Assembly (NCBI GenBank): GCA_027041035.1
Contig: JALULB010000020.1
Coordinates: 1 to 5,724, forward strand
Source: Sedimenticola sp.
GTDB taxonomy: Bacteria > Pseudomonadota > Gammaproteobacteria > Chromatiales > Chromatiaceae
Length of the DNA: 5,724 bases
Direction: 5' to 3'
Positions 5,689-5,724 of this stretch are shown here, one piece after another. The notes below the pieces were generated by a model. The model saw only the letters and a list, made by a program, of their open reading frames with translations, was not told the DNA's origin and did not search any database. Both the position numbers and the translations under genes were made by a program. The first letter of the stretch is position 1; every line of letters begins with the position of its first letter.

Positions 5689-5724
5689 ATGCACGCTCGT
5701 ATTAGCTTGCGCGATGGCGAATTC
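5689..5724 (+). CDS. Possible start of a further plus-strand gene, cut by window edge
   Basis: ATG followed by 11 open codons (MHARISLRDGEF) to the window end. The position, 40 bases after a terminator and next to an AT-rich promoter-like stretch, suits a gene start. However, there is only a weak AGAG upstream as ribosome binding site, and twelve residues are too few to identify a product. Confidence 0.35.
   Translation, partial: MHARISLRDGEF

Noticed and set aside
5719..5724. Window ends exactly on an EcoRI site GAATTC, suggesting a cloned fragment edge
   Set aside because: The same site also occurs internally (1925-1930 and 5170-5175) and the left end has none, so this is probably coincidence.

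Overview
The window reads as ordinary chromosome of a gamma-proteobacterium or close relative. The evidence is the conserved ribosomal cluster rpsP-rimM-trmD-rplS, products closest by eye to their E. coli counterparts, and GC-rich coding sequence on the left. No phage, plasmid, transposase or CRISPR array is visible.

Layout. Bases 1-2382 (minus strand) hold glcE, cut by the window's left edge, and glcD, overlapping by 8 bp. These encode two subunits of the membrane-associated glycolate oxidase; the third, glcF, would be expected just beyond the left edge. Bases 2411-2438 are a strong Rho-independent terminator closing the ribosomal operon. A possible glcD promoter begins inside its T-run and would give a leaderless or nearly leaderless glcD message. 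Bases 2461-4354 (minus strand) are rplS, trmD, rimM and rpsP, transcribed rpsP first, with very tight junctions. The operon has a recognisable sigma70 promoter at 4418-4445.

Bases 4355-4821 contain no convincing gene, but they are the most structured DNA in the window. In order they hold the rpsP leader and promoter, a 13-bp perfect tandem duplication, a 22-bp near-perfect palindrome, and a 190-bp block (4575-4764). A 14-bp inverted repeat closes this block around a 100-nt imperfect hairpin, a GGGA-loop hairpin and a smaller hairpin. It could be a structured RNA (its own transcript or the leader of the downstream gene) or a small non-autonomous repeat element. The sequence alone does not decide.

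Bases 4822-5613 (plus strand) encode a secreted TPR protein of unknown function with a Lys/Ser-rich tail, ending at a 13-bp-stem terminator. The last 36 bases may start another plus-strand gene.

Functionally there are three units. The ribosomal/tRNA-modification operon makes bS16, the 16S maturation factor RimM, the tRNA m1G37 methyltransferase TrmD and bL19. The glycolate oxidase genes oxidise glycolate to glyoxylate. The TPR protein is exported and appears unrelated to either.
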